Shown here: piece by piece, positions 33,160-39,801 of the stretch | Layout: each line of letters begins with the position of its first letter | How positions within the stretch are numbered: position 1 is the stretch's first letter | NCBI RefSeq assembly: GCF_030819275.1 | Contig: NZ_JAUTBL010000002.1 | Span: 2,420,501-2,484,500 of the forward strand | Reading direction: 5' to 3' | Length of the DNA stretch: 64,000 bases | From: Agrobacterium larrymoorei | Lineage (GTDB): Bacteria; Pseudomonadota; Alphaproteobacteria; Rhizobiales; Rhizobiaceae | Notes under the pieces: generated by a model | What the model was told of the DNA's origin: nothing | The model's input: the letters and a program-made list of their open reading frames with translations, nothing else | Databases searched by the model: none | Translations under genes and position numbers: made by a program

Positions 33160-34296
33160 TTAGTCACGAACGATCCGCAAAAGCGGCTCGAAACTGTAGA
33201 GCGCTGGCCGTCGACCGGCAGCAGGCTCGAGAGTCCGTATCAGCCCGCGTTCGGACAAGATGCGCGTGAACCGGTGAGCGGAGGGTCCAGGAATTCCGGA
33301 TTTTTTTGTAAAAACGTTATTCCTGAAAACCGGACGCGAAAAAAGGAAGTCCAGAGCCGCTGTGCTCCACTGCGATGTCAGGAGTTGCGGAAACTCTTTT
33401 TTCAGTTCTTCGTAAAGGTCGCGAATCCGTTCGGCTGTTGCCAGGTTTTTTTGCGCTTGGGATTCCAGGGCTTCAAGAAAGAAAATGATCCACTCGGTCC
33501 AAGCCCCCGACTTGGACACGTCACGCATAAGATCGATATATTCATCGCGGCGATCTTCAAAATAGCTACTGATATAGAAGTGCGGCGCGGAGATCGCTCC
33601 GGCTTTCCAAAGCATGAGGGTGATCAACATCCGCCCAATTCTGCCATTGCCGTCCTTGAATGGATGCAGGGCTTCGAACTCTAGATGAGCGACTGCCGTC
33701 TTGATGAGAATCTGCCAGTCATCCGAATCGATGAAAGCGAAAAGACGATCCATGCCGTCTTGAAGTTGTTCGGGTCGCATTGGCACGAAATGGACCTTAC
33801 GGCGCATTCGATCTGCCAGATAATTTTGCTCCGTCTTATACTCGCCTGGGGATAGATGCGCACCGCGACCGAAACCAAGGAGAACGCGATGCGCGCTTTT
33901 TACGAGAAAGCCGGACAGTGGCGCTCCCTGCTCCATACTGCGTTGAGCGGCAGATAGCGCGCGAGTGTATAAAAAGACCTCGATCGCTTCATTACGATAG
34001 TGACCACCCGTCTCGTCACCACTTTCCTCCTGATCGGCTTCATATCGCAACACTTCGTCGAGCGTACTGACCGTGCCTTCCATACGTGAAGACACAACGG
34101 CTTCTTGATTTCTCAAGGGCGCCAGCAGAATCTCGCTATTATGCATGCTCTTGAGCATTTGATCGTAGCGCGCCAGAGCAGCGGATGCCGATGCCACCGG
34201 CGTAATGAGTCTGCCAGCATCTATGTACCGCGGTGGAAACTGATCATAGTGATATTCGACCGCTTCAGAGAGGTCCAAGCCTGGGCGCAGCGCCAT
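33160..34296 (-). CDS. Fic family protein (AMPylase-type), class II
   Basis: A 378-residue Fic protein. The active-site loop is HPFKDGNGRIGR (residues 211-222), matching HxFx(D/E)GNGRxxR in full, so transfer of AMP (or another nucleotide) to a protein target is expected. SSRMEG (69-74) matches the inhibitory (S/T)xxxE(G/N) motif, placed N-terminally as in class II, so the enzyme should be auto-inhibited. The C-terminal ~80 residues (STAALDFLFSRPVF ... HRFTRILSERGLIRTLE) form a winged-helix-like domain. It stands alone between terS and the early operon; no separate antitoxin gene is seen. Probably prophage cargo, possibly defence or host control. Confidence 0.88.
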   Translation of the reverse strand: MALRPGLDLSEAVEYHYDQFPPRYIDAGRLITPVASASAALARYDQMLKSMHNSEILLAPLRNQEAVVSSRMEGTVSTLDEVLRYEADQEESGDETGGHYRNEAIEVFLYTRALSAAQRSMEQGAPLSGFLVKSAHRVLLGFGRGAHLSPGEYKTEQNYLADRMRRKVHFVPMRPEQLQDGMDRLFAFIDSDDWQILIKTAVAHLEFEALHPFKDGNGRIGRMLITLMLWKAGAISAPHFYISSYFEDRRDEYIDLMRDVSKSGAWTEWIIFFLEALESQAQKNLATAERIRDLYEELKKEFPQLLTSQWSTAALDFLFSRPVFRNNVFTKKSGIPGPSAHRFTRILSERGLIRTLEPAAGRRPALYSFEPLLRIVRD

Positions 34297-34360
34297 TTTG
34301 ATGTCCGAGTTTCAGAATTTTTGACATACGAGCGACAATGTCATGCCTGATCACGGAGGC

Positions 34361-34396
34361 GTTGTCTATCAAGAATCGTTATTTTTGATAGACAAC
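34361..34396. promoter_or_regulatory. Inverted repeat upstream of the Fic gene
   Basis: GTTGTCTATCAA (34361-34372) and TTGATAGACAAC (34385-34396) are perfect 12-bp arms with a 12-base spacer, about 65-100 bases before the Fic start. Related half-sites (ttgatagtcaaa near 34455 and a gatttttcaaaa-like run near 34435) suggest an operator cluster. Confidence 0.5.
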
Positions 34397-34490
34397 GCGG
34401 CTTGATGTACATCTGGATCACTCAAACCCATTTGATTTTCAAAATACCGGATTATTGATAGTCAAATCCATTTGCGTATCACGCGTGCGA

Positions 34491-34506
34491 GACAAACCGG
34501 TTTGTC
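34491..34506. promoter_or_regulatory. Perfect 16-bp palindrome GACAAACCGGTTTGTC
   Basis: A perfect palindrome in the AT-rich gap (34297-34673) between the Fic gene and the early operon. Its symmetry and size fit a dimeric repressor site. It differs from the ACTAGT operators near the repressor gene, so it probably serves another regulator, perhaps the winged-helix domain of the Fic protein. Confidence 0.5.
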
Positions 34507-34673
34507 TTTTAAAAAGCGGCAATTTTGAAAATCAACCTCTTCTATGCACCGGATCGTTGTTCATTAGGCGTGGGAAGCCACTTGAAGCTCTGTAAAGGCT
34601 TCTCGCATAGCCCATAAAATTGGCGTGGCGAGGGCGGCGCGAACGCCGCCGCCTTCAAGGCTTTTCACCCCAC

Positions 34674-35234
34674 TCACACCCCAAAAAAACGCGCCAGCAC
34701 ATTACACACCACACGCAAATCCCCCAGCATATGGTGGTGCCGCTCGCCCTTGATCACGCAGAAATCCAGTGCCGCCCAAAGGTTCTGGCGAAGCTCGTTC
34801 TGTGCGGTCTGGATGGTCTTGCGGCAGCCGTCATAGCGGGCAATCACCGCCTTGCACCATTTCTCGTAATCCTCGCTGATCGTCTGGCTCGGCGTGCTGC
34901 GCTCGCTTCTGTCGCGTTCTCCATCCGGCGCCTTGATCGCCATCATGTAGGATTGGCGCAGTTCGAGAAACCGCACCGCGCCCTCATACTGGTCGTCGCT
35001 CAGACCATCGCGTTTGCCGAGCATGTTCAGCGTGCCGATATAGGTTGCGGCCCGTGGATCACGCGCTTCTTCGACCGTCACGCCCATGCGGCTTGCCCGC
35101 GCCTTCAGCGCCACGCTGTCTGCTGGCGCGTGGGCGCGGCCGGATCTTGAAATGCGCCCATTCGGCTCACGCGCCACATTGATCACCTTGCGCCGTCCGC
35201 GCTTCTGCTTCAGTTTTTCCGCCTTGCTGGTCAT
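34674..35234 (-). CDS. Early-operon phage protein (186 aa), unknown
   Basis: The last gene of the early operon. It starts MTSKAEKLKQKRGRRKVINV; the basic head could bind DNA. The middle (RDPRAATYIGTLNMLGKRDG and EGAVRFLELRQSYMMAIKAP) and the C-terminus (DGCRKTIQTAQNELRQNLWA, then KGERHHHMLGDLRVVCNVLA) are well ordered and helical. No family was recognised. By position it could be a late-gene regulator, but this is guesswork. ATG 35234 is chosen over 35306 because the upstream extension overlaps the 53-aa gene and is not protein-like. Confidence 0.5.
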   Translation of the reverse strand: MTSKAEKLKQKRGRRKVINVAREPNGRISRSGRAHAPADSVALKARASRMGVTVEEARDPRAATYIGTLNMLGKRDGLSDDQYEGAVRFLELRQSYMMAIKAPDGERDRSERSTPSQTISEDYEKWCKAVIARYDGCRKTIQTAQNELRQNLWAALDFCVIKGERHHHMLGDLRVVCNVLARFFGV

Positions 35235-35256
35235 GCTGCTGGTCCTTTTTCCGTTG

Positions 35257-35418
35257 TTAATTGCGCGCCAGAATGCGCTTGATGTCGTCCATGCAGGCCG
35301 ATGCACCGCGGCCTTGCTGATACTGGTCGAGAATGCGGTGGATCGCCGTTTCCCGCGTCTTGCGTTCCGATGCCGCCGCCTTTGCCTGGTGGATCGCTTC
35401 TGGAATTGTGCCGGTCAC
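35257..35418 (-). CDS. Small early-operon protein (53 aa)
   Basis: A short gene starting GTG at 35418, overlapping the stop of the DnaA-like gene as GTGA, and ending TAA at 35257. It reads VTGTIPEAIHQAKAAASERK and ends YQQGRGASACMDDIKRILARN-like, all helical. The four-base overlap and the lack of any better frame support it. Function unknown. Confidence 0.55.
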   Translation of the reverse strand: MTGTIPEAIHQAKAAASERKTRETAIHRILDQYQQGRGASACMDDIKRILARN

Positions 35419-35759
35419 GCCCCGCCCTCCAGAGCTTGTGCCTTCGCCTTGCGGTAGAGATGCAAAATGGAGGTGTGGTCGCGGCGCATGAAGCGGGCGA
35501 TCTGCGGGTAGGTCTTGCCCAGCGCATCGCGAAAATGCACCACCATCTCCATCCGGATTCTCACCAGCCAGCGGGCGCGCACATCGCTGCGCACCAGATG
35601 CAGCGTCGCCTCCGGGTGCTTCTCGAGAAGGTGACGCGCCGCATCCGCCATGCTGTCGCGCGCGCGGTATTCGAGCGGGCTGACAAGCCGCATGAAGCCG
35701 TCCACCCGATTAGTCTGGATCAGGGTCATGGTCAGTTCGGTTTGCGGGTAGGTGCTCAT
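35415..35759 (-). CDS. DnaA domain IV-like DNA-binding protein
   Basis: A 114-residue protein. Its C-terminus (FRDALGKTYPQIARFMRRDH, then TSILHLYRKAKA) matches the DnaA-box-binding helix-turn-helix of DnaA, including the R-D-H-T-S/T signature. The ATPase domain is absent and the N-terminal 60 residues (RDSMADAARHLLEKHPEATL) are unrelated to DnaA domain III. Such stand-alone DnaA-C proteins in prophages may recognise DnaA-box-like sites at the phage origin or in promoters. It overlaps both neighbours by four bases. Confidence 0.72.
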   Translation of the reverse strand: MSTYPQTELTMTLIQTNRVDGFMRLVSPLEYRARDSMADAARHLLEKHPEATLHLVRSDVRARWLVRIRMEMVVHFRDALGKTYPQIARFMRRDHTSILHLYRKAKAQALEGGA

Positions 35760-36394
35760 CGTCTGTCGTCCTTGCCGATGCGGGTCTTTGAAATCTTCGA
35801 TGGGTGCTGCGGCGCCTTCTTCATCGCATCCAGCGTCGCCTGAACCTGCGGGTCGAGAGATCCATGCAGGAAGCCAACCCTCGCCGGGGCCCCTGCCCTC
35901 GCTTGCGCTACGATCGCTCGCACCCGCGCCTTCACCGCCGGATCAGCCCGCTCGATGGCAATCATCGCTCGCCTTTTCTCATCCGCCGCACGGTCGAACA
36001 GCCGCGAGGCTTCAATGCGCAGCGCATAGCGTTCGGCATGAAAAGGCGCGATGATGGCTCTGGCCTGCTTGCCGAACTCCGCACAGGTCGGCACGAACTG
36101 GCCGGTGTGGTTGGCAATCCGCCCGGCAATGAAATCATTGGCCGCCTCGCACACTGCCCATTCCGGCAGATCGGCGCAGACCCCGCGAAACTCGCGGCCA
36201 AACGCCGCCACATCCACGCCCGGCTGCGGGCGAAACTGGCCGATCAGCCGAAGCGCCGTATCGCGGATAGTCTCCGACGAACCGGGCGCAAGCAGCCGGT
36301 CGATCTCCTGCACCCGCAGGGCAATCTGCCGCGCACGCTCACGATACCGCTCCGGCAGCCGGTCGAACTGGTCCTTGGCAATGAGGTCAAACAT
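35756..36394 (-). CDS. Early-operon phage protein (212 aa), replication-associated by position
   Basis: A 212-residue protein without a clear family. It starts MFDLIAKDQFDRLPERYRER; the central part (EFRGVCADLPEWAVCEAAND, then HTGQFVPTCAEFGKQARAII) is a conserved-looking helical block, and the C-terminus is basic (KISKTRIGKDDRR). It lies between the DUF1376 protein and the DnaA-like protein, overlapping both, so a role in replication initiation or helicase loading is plausible by context only. Confidence 0.5.
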   Translation of the reverse strand: MFDLIAKDQFDRLPERYRERARQIALRVQEIDRLLAPGSSETIRDTALRLIGQFRPQPGVDVAAFGREFRGVCADLPEWAVCEAANDFIAGRIANHTGQFVPTCAEFGKQARAIIAPFHAERYALRIEASRLFDRAADEKRRAMIAIERADPAVKARVRAIVAQARAGAPARVGFLHGSLDPQVQATLDAMKKAPQHPSKISKTRIGKDDRR

Positions 36395-36878
36395 CCTGAA
36401 ACGCCTCCATCAACAAATCGCGGGATGATTTTTTCGGCGCGCGAGCGCTCTTGGAAAAATCGCCAGATTTTTCTTCTATGCGTGTGACTCTGGAAGCAGA
36501 GCCTTCGCTGTGCTTTGGCAATGCCTTCGCATCGCTGTTTTTCTCAGCCTTCCAGCGGGTTACGGCGCTATCTCTGGCTTTCGCCTTGCGCTCCATGGCC
36601 TTTTCGCGCTCGATCCGCAGCCGCTTCTGCACCCATTTCTTCCGCCGCTTGTCGAGCTTCCAGAACGCCATCACCACCGGCTTCATCGCCCGCCACTTGG
36701 CCGGTGAAACCTTGGCCTGCAGCGCCAGCAACTCGTCGTCATCGGCGAGCGAACAATCGGGTGAACGCCACGCCTGGAAGAGCAGCAGCAGATAGGCGCC
36801 ATGCTGCTCTGTGGTCAGATGCACCGTGTCGGCGAGATACGCGTCGGTCCAGAACGGCATGAAAGGCAGATTAGCCAT
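36387..36878 (-). CDS. DUF1376 family phage protein
   Basis: A 163-residue protein with the DUF1376 hallmark: MANLPFMPFWTDAYLADTVH followed by TTEQHGAYLLLLFQAWRSPD. These proteins are common in phage early regions, often next to replication genes, and resemble the N-terminal part of replication initiators. A basic helix (KLDKRRKKWVQKRLRIEREK) and a flexible lysine/serine-rich tail follow. ATG 36878 is the family-like start; ATG 36884 is two codons upstream. It overlaps the preceding gene. Confidence 0.75.
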   Translation of the reverse strand: MANLPFMPFWTDAYLADTVHLTTEQHGAYLLLLFQAWRSPDCSLADDDELLALQAKVSPAKWRAMKPVVMAFWKLDKRRKKWVQKRLRIEREKAMERKAKARDSAVTRWKAEKNSDAKALPKHSEGSASRVTRIEEKSGDFSKSARAPKKSSRDLLMEAFQDV

Positions 36879-37077
36879 TGGCATTCTCCGCGCGCATCGG
36901 CGGCGTGCCCCAGGCATCTTTGCCGGGATGATACTTGATCACCGCCACATTCGCCGCCCGGCTCTCTTCGCGAAGCCGCGCCAGCTCGTTGTAAACATCC
37001 GCTTCGGAGCGCCCCAGAATGTAGGCGATCTCGGCTGTGTCATAGCCGGAGCGAAAAAGTGTCAGTGCCTTGCTCAT
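36871..37077 (-). CDS. Small helix-turn-helix protein (68 aa)
   Basis: A 68-residue protein starting MSKALTLFRSGYDTAEIAYI. The stretch SGYDTAEIAYILGRSEADVY has the shape of a helix-turn-helix (recognition helix after ILGRS), followed by a charged tail. It could regulate the early operon. The start at 37077 follows the terminal TGA of a possible upstream frame as ATGA. Confidence 0.5.
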   Translation of the reverse strand: MSKALTLFRSGYDTAEIAYILGRSEADVYNELARLREESRAANVAVIKYHPGKDAWGTPPMRAENANG

Positions 37078-37171
37078 GCGTGTTCCCGCTTCCTCGCCAT
37101 CAGGCGGCAAAGTTCGCCTGCCGCCTGAACCGAAGGCGCAGACGTGAGGCTTGGTCTTGGCAATGGTGAGT

Positions 37172-37402
37172 TCCGCCGCGCTTCAAAGCGCGGTCGAGAG
37201 CTGTGAGGCCGAAAGCTCAGCGCTTCCGTCCAGGGTTGTATCCCGACAAGCACGTCCAACCGTCCCCTTGGGACGGCAAAGGCTTCAAGGAAAGGTGGGT
37301 TGGGCTGACGGCCCGGGGAGGACAAGCCGTCAGCCCGTTTTTGATCGCCAGGGAGGAGGAGCGATCAAAATCTTCGATCCGGCGGCAGAACCGCCGAAAC
37401 CT
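37172..37402 (+). ncRNA. Hairpin-rich region, candidate structured RNA
   Basis: This stretch breaks the otherwise overlapping early operon and contains a series of perfect hairpins: CCGCGCTTcaAAGCGCGG (37172-37189), CCGTCCCcttGGGACGG (37260-37276), GGGCTGACGGC...GCCGTCAGCCC followed by GTTTTTG (about 37302-37342, terminator-like on the plus strand), TTTTGATCGC...GCGATCAAAA (37341-37370) and GGCGGcagaaCCGCC. The strand is uncertain; plus is given because of the T run. The competing reading is a minus-strand protein frame 37074-37325 with a TTG start that would overlap the next gene as ATGA. Confidence 0.3.
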
Positions 37403-37433
37403 AGAAGTCAGTCATGCGGCGACCCATCGACCG

Positions 37434-37568
37434 TCAGGCCGCCCGTCGCTCGCCATTGATGTGGTCCACCTCGCAACGAAGCTCGGCCTCGAAGGCCTCG
37501 AGGTCGAAGCTTGCATCCTCATCGTCATCCGCCGGTACGGCCTGCATATTGCTGTTGCCTCTGGTCAT
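37434..37568 (-). CDS. Small acidic early protein (44 aa)
   Basis: A short gene whose ATG at 37568 overlaps the stop of the 76-aa gene as ATGA. It reads MTRGNSNMQAVPADDDEDAS then FDLEAFEAELRCEVDHINGE, an acidic protein with one predicted helix. Small acidic phage early proteins often inhibit host proteins by DNA mimicry, but nothing specific is shown here. Confidence 0.5.
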   Translation of the reverse strand: MTRGNSNMQAVPADDDEDASFDLEAFEAELRCEVDHINGERRAA

Positions 37569-37795
37569 AGCCGCGCTGCCTCCTCGATTGTCAGCAGTTC
37601 GGAAACCGGGCGGGCAAAGGTCACGGTGATCTTGATCAGCGTGTTCCAGTCCGGCCCGCGCTCGATCAGATCGTGAAGCTCGTCCAGTTCCTCGATCGCG
37701 TGCTCGACATCGACGATACCGGCCCGGCTTCGATACTCGGCCACCGCCTTCCAGCGCGCCACGCCCAAGCCGGGCTTTTCCAGAACGTCAGTCAT
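37565..37795 (-). CDS. Early-operon phage protein (76 aa)
   Basis: A 76-residue protein of unknown function (MTDVLEKPGLGVARWKAVAE ... IVDVEHAIEELDELHDLIER ... SELLTIEEAARL). It is helical and acidic in the middle. It overlaps the zinc-ribbon gene upstream (ATGACTGA) and the 44-aa gene downstream (ATGA), so it is part of a coupled set. Confidence 0.55.
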   Translation of the reverse strand: MTDVLEKPGLGVARWKAVAEYRSRAGIVDVEHAIEELDELHDLIERGPDWNTLIKITVTFARPVSELLTIEEAARL

Positions 37796-37967
37796 CCTTC
37801 TTTCCTTCCCGGATCTCGACCGGCGTCACCGCTCCGCAAGCGTCGCAGAACCGCTCGATCTGGTGTTCGATAGACAGCGGACGCCTGCATTCGCGGCAGC
37901 CGATATAGCTTGTCTGAAACGCGGCGCGGCGCGCCTGCGAAGATGCTTCGATACGGACAGAACTCAT
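37788..37967 (-). CDS. Zinc-ribbon early protein (59 aa)
   Basis: A short gene beginning MSSVRIEASSQARRAAFQTS. Two CxxC pairs, GCRECRRP and FCDACGAV, 17 residues apart, form a zinc ribbon; a short charged tail (EIREGKKDD) follows. The ATG at 37967 overlaps the stop of the first early gene as ATGA. Small zinc-ribbon phage proteins can bind host RNA polymerase or nucleic acids; the target is unknown. Confidence 0.6.
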   Translation of the reverse strand: MSSVRIEASSQARRAAFQTSYIGCRECRRPLSIEHQIERFCDACGAVTPVEIREGKKDD

Positions 37968-38302
37968 GCGAAGAGATCCTCCTTCAAAGTAAAAGCCCGC
38001 CTTTGCCCCGCCCCGATGCCGGGAGCGGCCAGCGCGGCAAAGGACACATCGGTCCTCCGCTCCGCTGCCTGCCGCTCACCAAAGACATCGGGGCGCAGGT
38101 CCAGACGAGGGACAAACCCATCCCCCGCCATTCGCAAGACAAACGCCGTCTCAACCGCAACCGCTTGTGCCGCGCCAACCTGCCCGGCCTCGGATTGCCG
38201 CCAGGAAACGGGCTGCTCGAAGCAACCCCTTGCCCCTGCAAGCCTGGCCCGAAAGCCACCGGCCTCAGCGGCCCATTCGGTGTGATGACGAAATCTATCC
38301 AT
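37964..38302 (-). CDS. First gene of the early operon (112 aa), unknown
   Basis: A 112-residue protein (MDRFRHHTEWAAEAGGFRAR ... AALAAPGIGAGQRRAFTLKE-DLFA). The start is only 7 bases from the predicted -10 TAGTTT of the early promoter, so the transcript may be leaderless; a later start would also be possible. Another minus-strand frame (37984-38337) is open here too, but lacks the ATGA overlap with the next gene. No family was recognised. Confidence 0.45.
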   Translation of the reverse strand: MDRFRHHTEWAAEAGGFRARLAGARGCFEQPVSWRQSEAGQVGAAQAVAVETAFVLRMAGDGFVPRLDLRPDVFGERQAAERRTDVSFAALAAPGIGAGQRRAFTLKEDLFA

Positions 38303-38350
38303 ACAAGAAAACTAGTAAAAATTCTGACGTCCGTCAACTAGTTTCCTTGT
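38303..38350. promoter_or_regulatory. Early promoter and paired repressor operators
   Basis: Two inverted copies of one 16-bp motif: ACAAGAAAACTAGTAA (38303-38318) and CAACTAGTTTCCTTGT (38335-38350). Each includes the palindrome ACTAGT. On the minus strand TTGACG and TAGTTT, 17 bases apart, make a good early promoter whose -35 and -10 lie inside the two operators. The same DNA lies 37 bases upstream of the repressor start, so both directions can be controlled by the repressor. Confidence 0.72.
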
Positions 38351-38386
38351 GTGCTTTTCCACAAGCGTTCTGGTAGAAACTAAGCC

Positions 38387-38986
38387 ATGGGAATTATTGG
38401 CGAAAATCTGAAATCGATCAGGAAGATCAAAAATCTTTCGCAGGCGAAAGTTGCGGAACTGTCGGGCGTGAGCCAGCAGCTCATCTCGCAGCTCGAGACC
38501 GGCTTGACTGAAAAGACCACTGAACTTCCCGCCCTTGCCCAGGCCCTCGGCGTCGGCATCCATGAGCTCGACCCATCCTACACGCCGGATGCGGAGGGCG
38601 TTCCCACCCTGATCGTGCCCTATCTCGCCTGGGTCAGCGCTGGCGCCATGATCCGCGACGATATTGCCGATGAAGCCCTCGGCCTCATCCGCGTGGCGGA
38701 TTTACCGGCCTCGGGGGACTGGATTGCCTTGAAAGTCAGTGGTGATTCCATGGACAGGATCTCCCCGCCCGACTCCATCATCTTCGTCGATCGCAACGAT
38801 CGCAACCTCGTTCCCAATGGCTGCTACGTCATCTCGGACGTGGAAGGCAACGCCACCTATAAGCGCTATCGCTCCGGCCCCATGCGCTTCGAGCCCGTCT
38901 CCACCAACCCGCAGCATGAACCGATCTTCCCGGACAACGACCCCATCATCGTCGGCCGCGTCCGCCGCTCGATCATCAATATGTAA
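38387..38986 (+). CDS. CI-like phage repressor (HTH-XRE + S24 peptidase)
   Basis: A 199-residue repressor. Residues 6-60 are an XRE-type helix-turn-helix (LKSIRKIKNLSQAKVAELSG, then SQQLISQLETG). Residues about 80-190 are a LexA/S24 peptidase with the catalytic serine in SGDSMD (S121), lysine in ATYKRY (K159), and the Ala-Gly cleavage site in VSAGAM (85-86). RecA-stimulated self-cleavage on DNA damage would induce the prophage. It diverges from the early operon across the operator pair. All key residues are present. Confidence 0.9.
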   Translation: MGIIGENLKSIRKIKNLSQAKVAELSGVSQQLISQLETGLTEKTTELPALAQALGVGIHELDPSYTPDAEGVPTLIVPYLAWVSAGAMIRDDIADEALGLIRVADLPASGDWIALKVSGDSMDRISPPDSIIFVDRNDRNLVPNGCYVISDVEGNATYKRYRSGPMRFEPVSTNPQHEPIFPDNDPIIVGRVRRSIINM

Positions 38987-39098
38987 CCCAAGCGGGCAAA
39001 CGCTCTCCCCGCCCAAGCCGGTCAGCTTCGCCACTTGACAGCCGCGACCCACCACAGCCAGCCTAGCGGTAAAACTGATTCTCCATTTGTTCTCATTG

Positions 39099-39132
39099 TT
39101 ACTAGTTTTCTTGTTGACCGTTATACTAGTAT
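39099..39132 (+). promoter_or_regulatory. Third repressor operator and palindrome upstream of the 122-aa gene
   Basis: TTACTAGTTTTCTTGT (39099-39114) is identical to the minus-strand reading of the operator at 38303-38318, and is followed by TTGACC (39114-39119) and the palindrome ATACTAGTAT (39123-39132). This is a promoter-like segment likely bound by the CI-like repressor, placed about 100 bases upstream of the gene at 39228. Confidence 0.6.
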
Positions 39133-39227
39133 CATAGTAGAAATCGATCTGCGCTCGGGCACGCAATTGACGACCCAAACGGAGTAACCCGGCCCCGGGA
39201 AGGCAGCGAAGACGAGGATAATCTCCC

Positions 39228-39596
39228 ATGGCCGTGCCTGACGACATCATCGGAAAAGACGAAATGCTGCTGATCGTCACCCGCTGGCGCGATGGCGATA
39301 CGGTTCTTCTGGAAATGCCGGTGCGCGTCTACAAGGCGCAGGAGATCCAGGCTCTGATCGACGAGACCACCTCCGAAAACTGCACGGTGATCGGCGTCGA
39401 TCTCTATGACGTCACGGCCAAAAAGGGCATGTCCATCGCCGACGATTTCGACATCCGCCCTTTTGCCGAACGCGAGGAAGACCGCAAGGAACAGGATGCG
39501 CGGCACGAGATGGCAGAGCAACGCCGCCTGCGGCACGGCACCGGCCTTTACAACACCCTGAACCACACCCAGCAGGGCATCCAGTCGCGGGCATAG
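39228..39596 (+). CDS. Repressor-controlled phage protein (122 aa), unknown
   Basis: A 122-residue protein (MAVPDDIIGKDEMLLIVTRW ... EIQALIDETTSENCTVIGVD). The first 80 residues are likely alpha/beta; the last 45 are charged and helical (FAEREEDRKEQDARHEMAEQ). It is the only phage gene to the right of the repressor and has its own copy of the operator. No family is recognised; in this place one often finds an excision, anti-repressor or lysogeny gene. Confidence 0.5.
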   Translation: MAVPDDIIGKDEMLLIVTRWRDGDTVLLEMPVRVYKAQEIQALIDETTSENCTVIGVDLYDVTAKKGMSIADDFDIRPFAEREEDRKEQDARHEMAEQRRLRHGTGLYNTLNHTQQGIQSRA

Positions 39597-39652
39597 GCAG
39601 GCTTACCAAGCACGGGCCAACATCCCCGCGACACAGACACTCTCGCGGAAGC

Positions 39653-39687
39653 GAGCCAGGAGCCAGGAGCCAGGAGCCAGGAGCCAG
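39653..39687 (+). repeat. Five tandem copies of GAGCCAG
   Basis: A perfect 7-bp direct repeat in five copies, within the 200-bp gap between the last phage gene and the host outer-membrane gene. It is a simple slippage-prone tract. A 14-bp palindrome, CGCTATCGATAGCG, follows at 39764-39777. One of these may mark the right edge of the prophage, but no matching attachment repeat was found near 800-834. Confidence 0.7.
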
Positions 39688-39801
39688 GATGTCGCGCTCC
39701 GGGTCGCAGCCGCGCAAGATGTCCCGATTGTTGCTCCGAGGCTACAGCATTTCGCCGCCAATACGCTATCGATAGCGGCATTAAAGCCCAGGATACTTCC
39801 C

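Noticed and set aside
37074..37325. Minus-strand frame of 83 residues in the early operon
   Set aside because: Kept only as an alternative: the ATGA overlap with the next gene speaks for it, but the start would be TTG, the composition is Pro/Arg/Ser-rich and several strong hairpins lie inside.
39653..39687. GAGCCAG tandem repeat as an iteron-type origin
   Set aside because: Seven-base units are too short and no replication initiator gene is adjacent.
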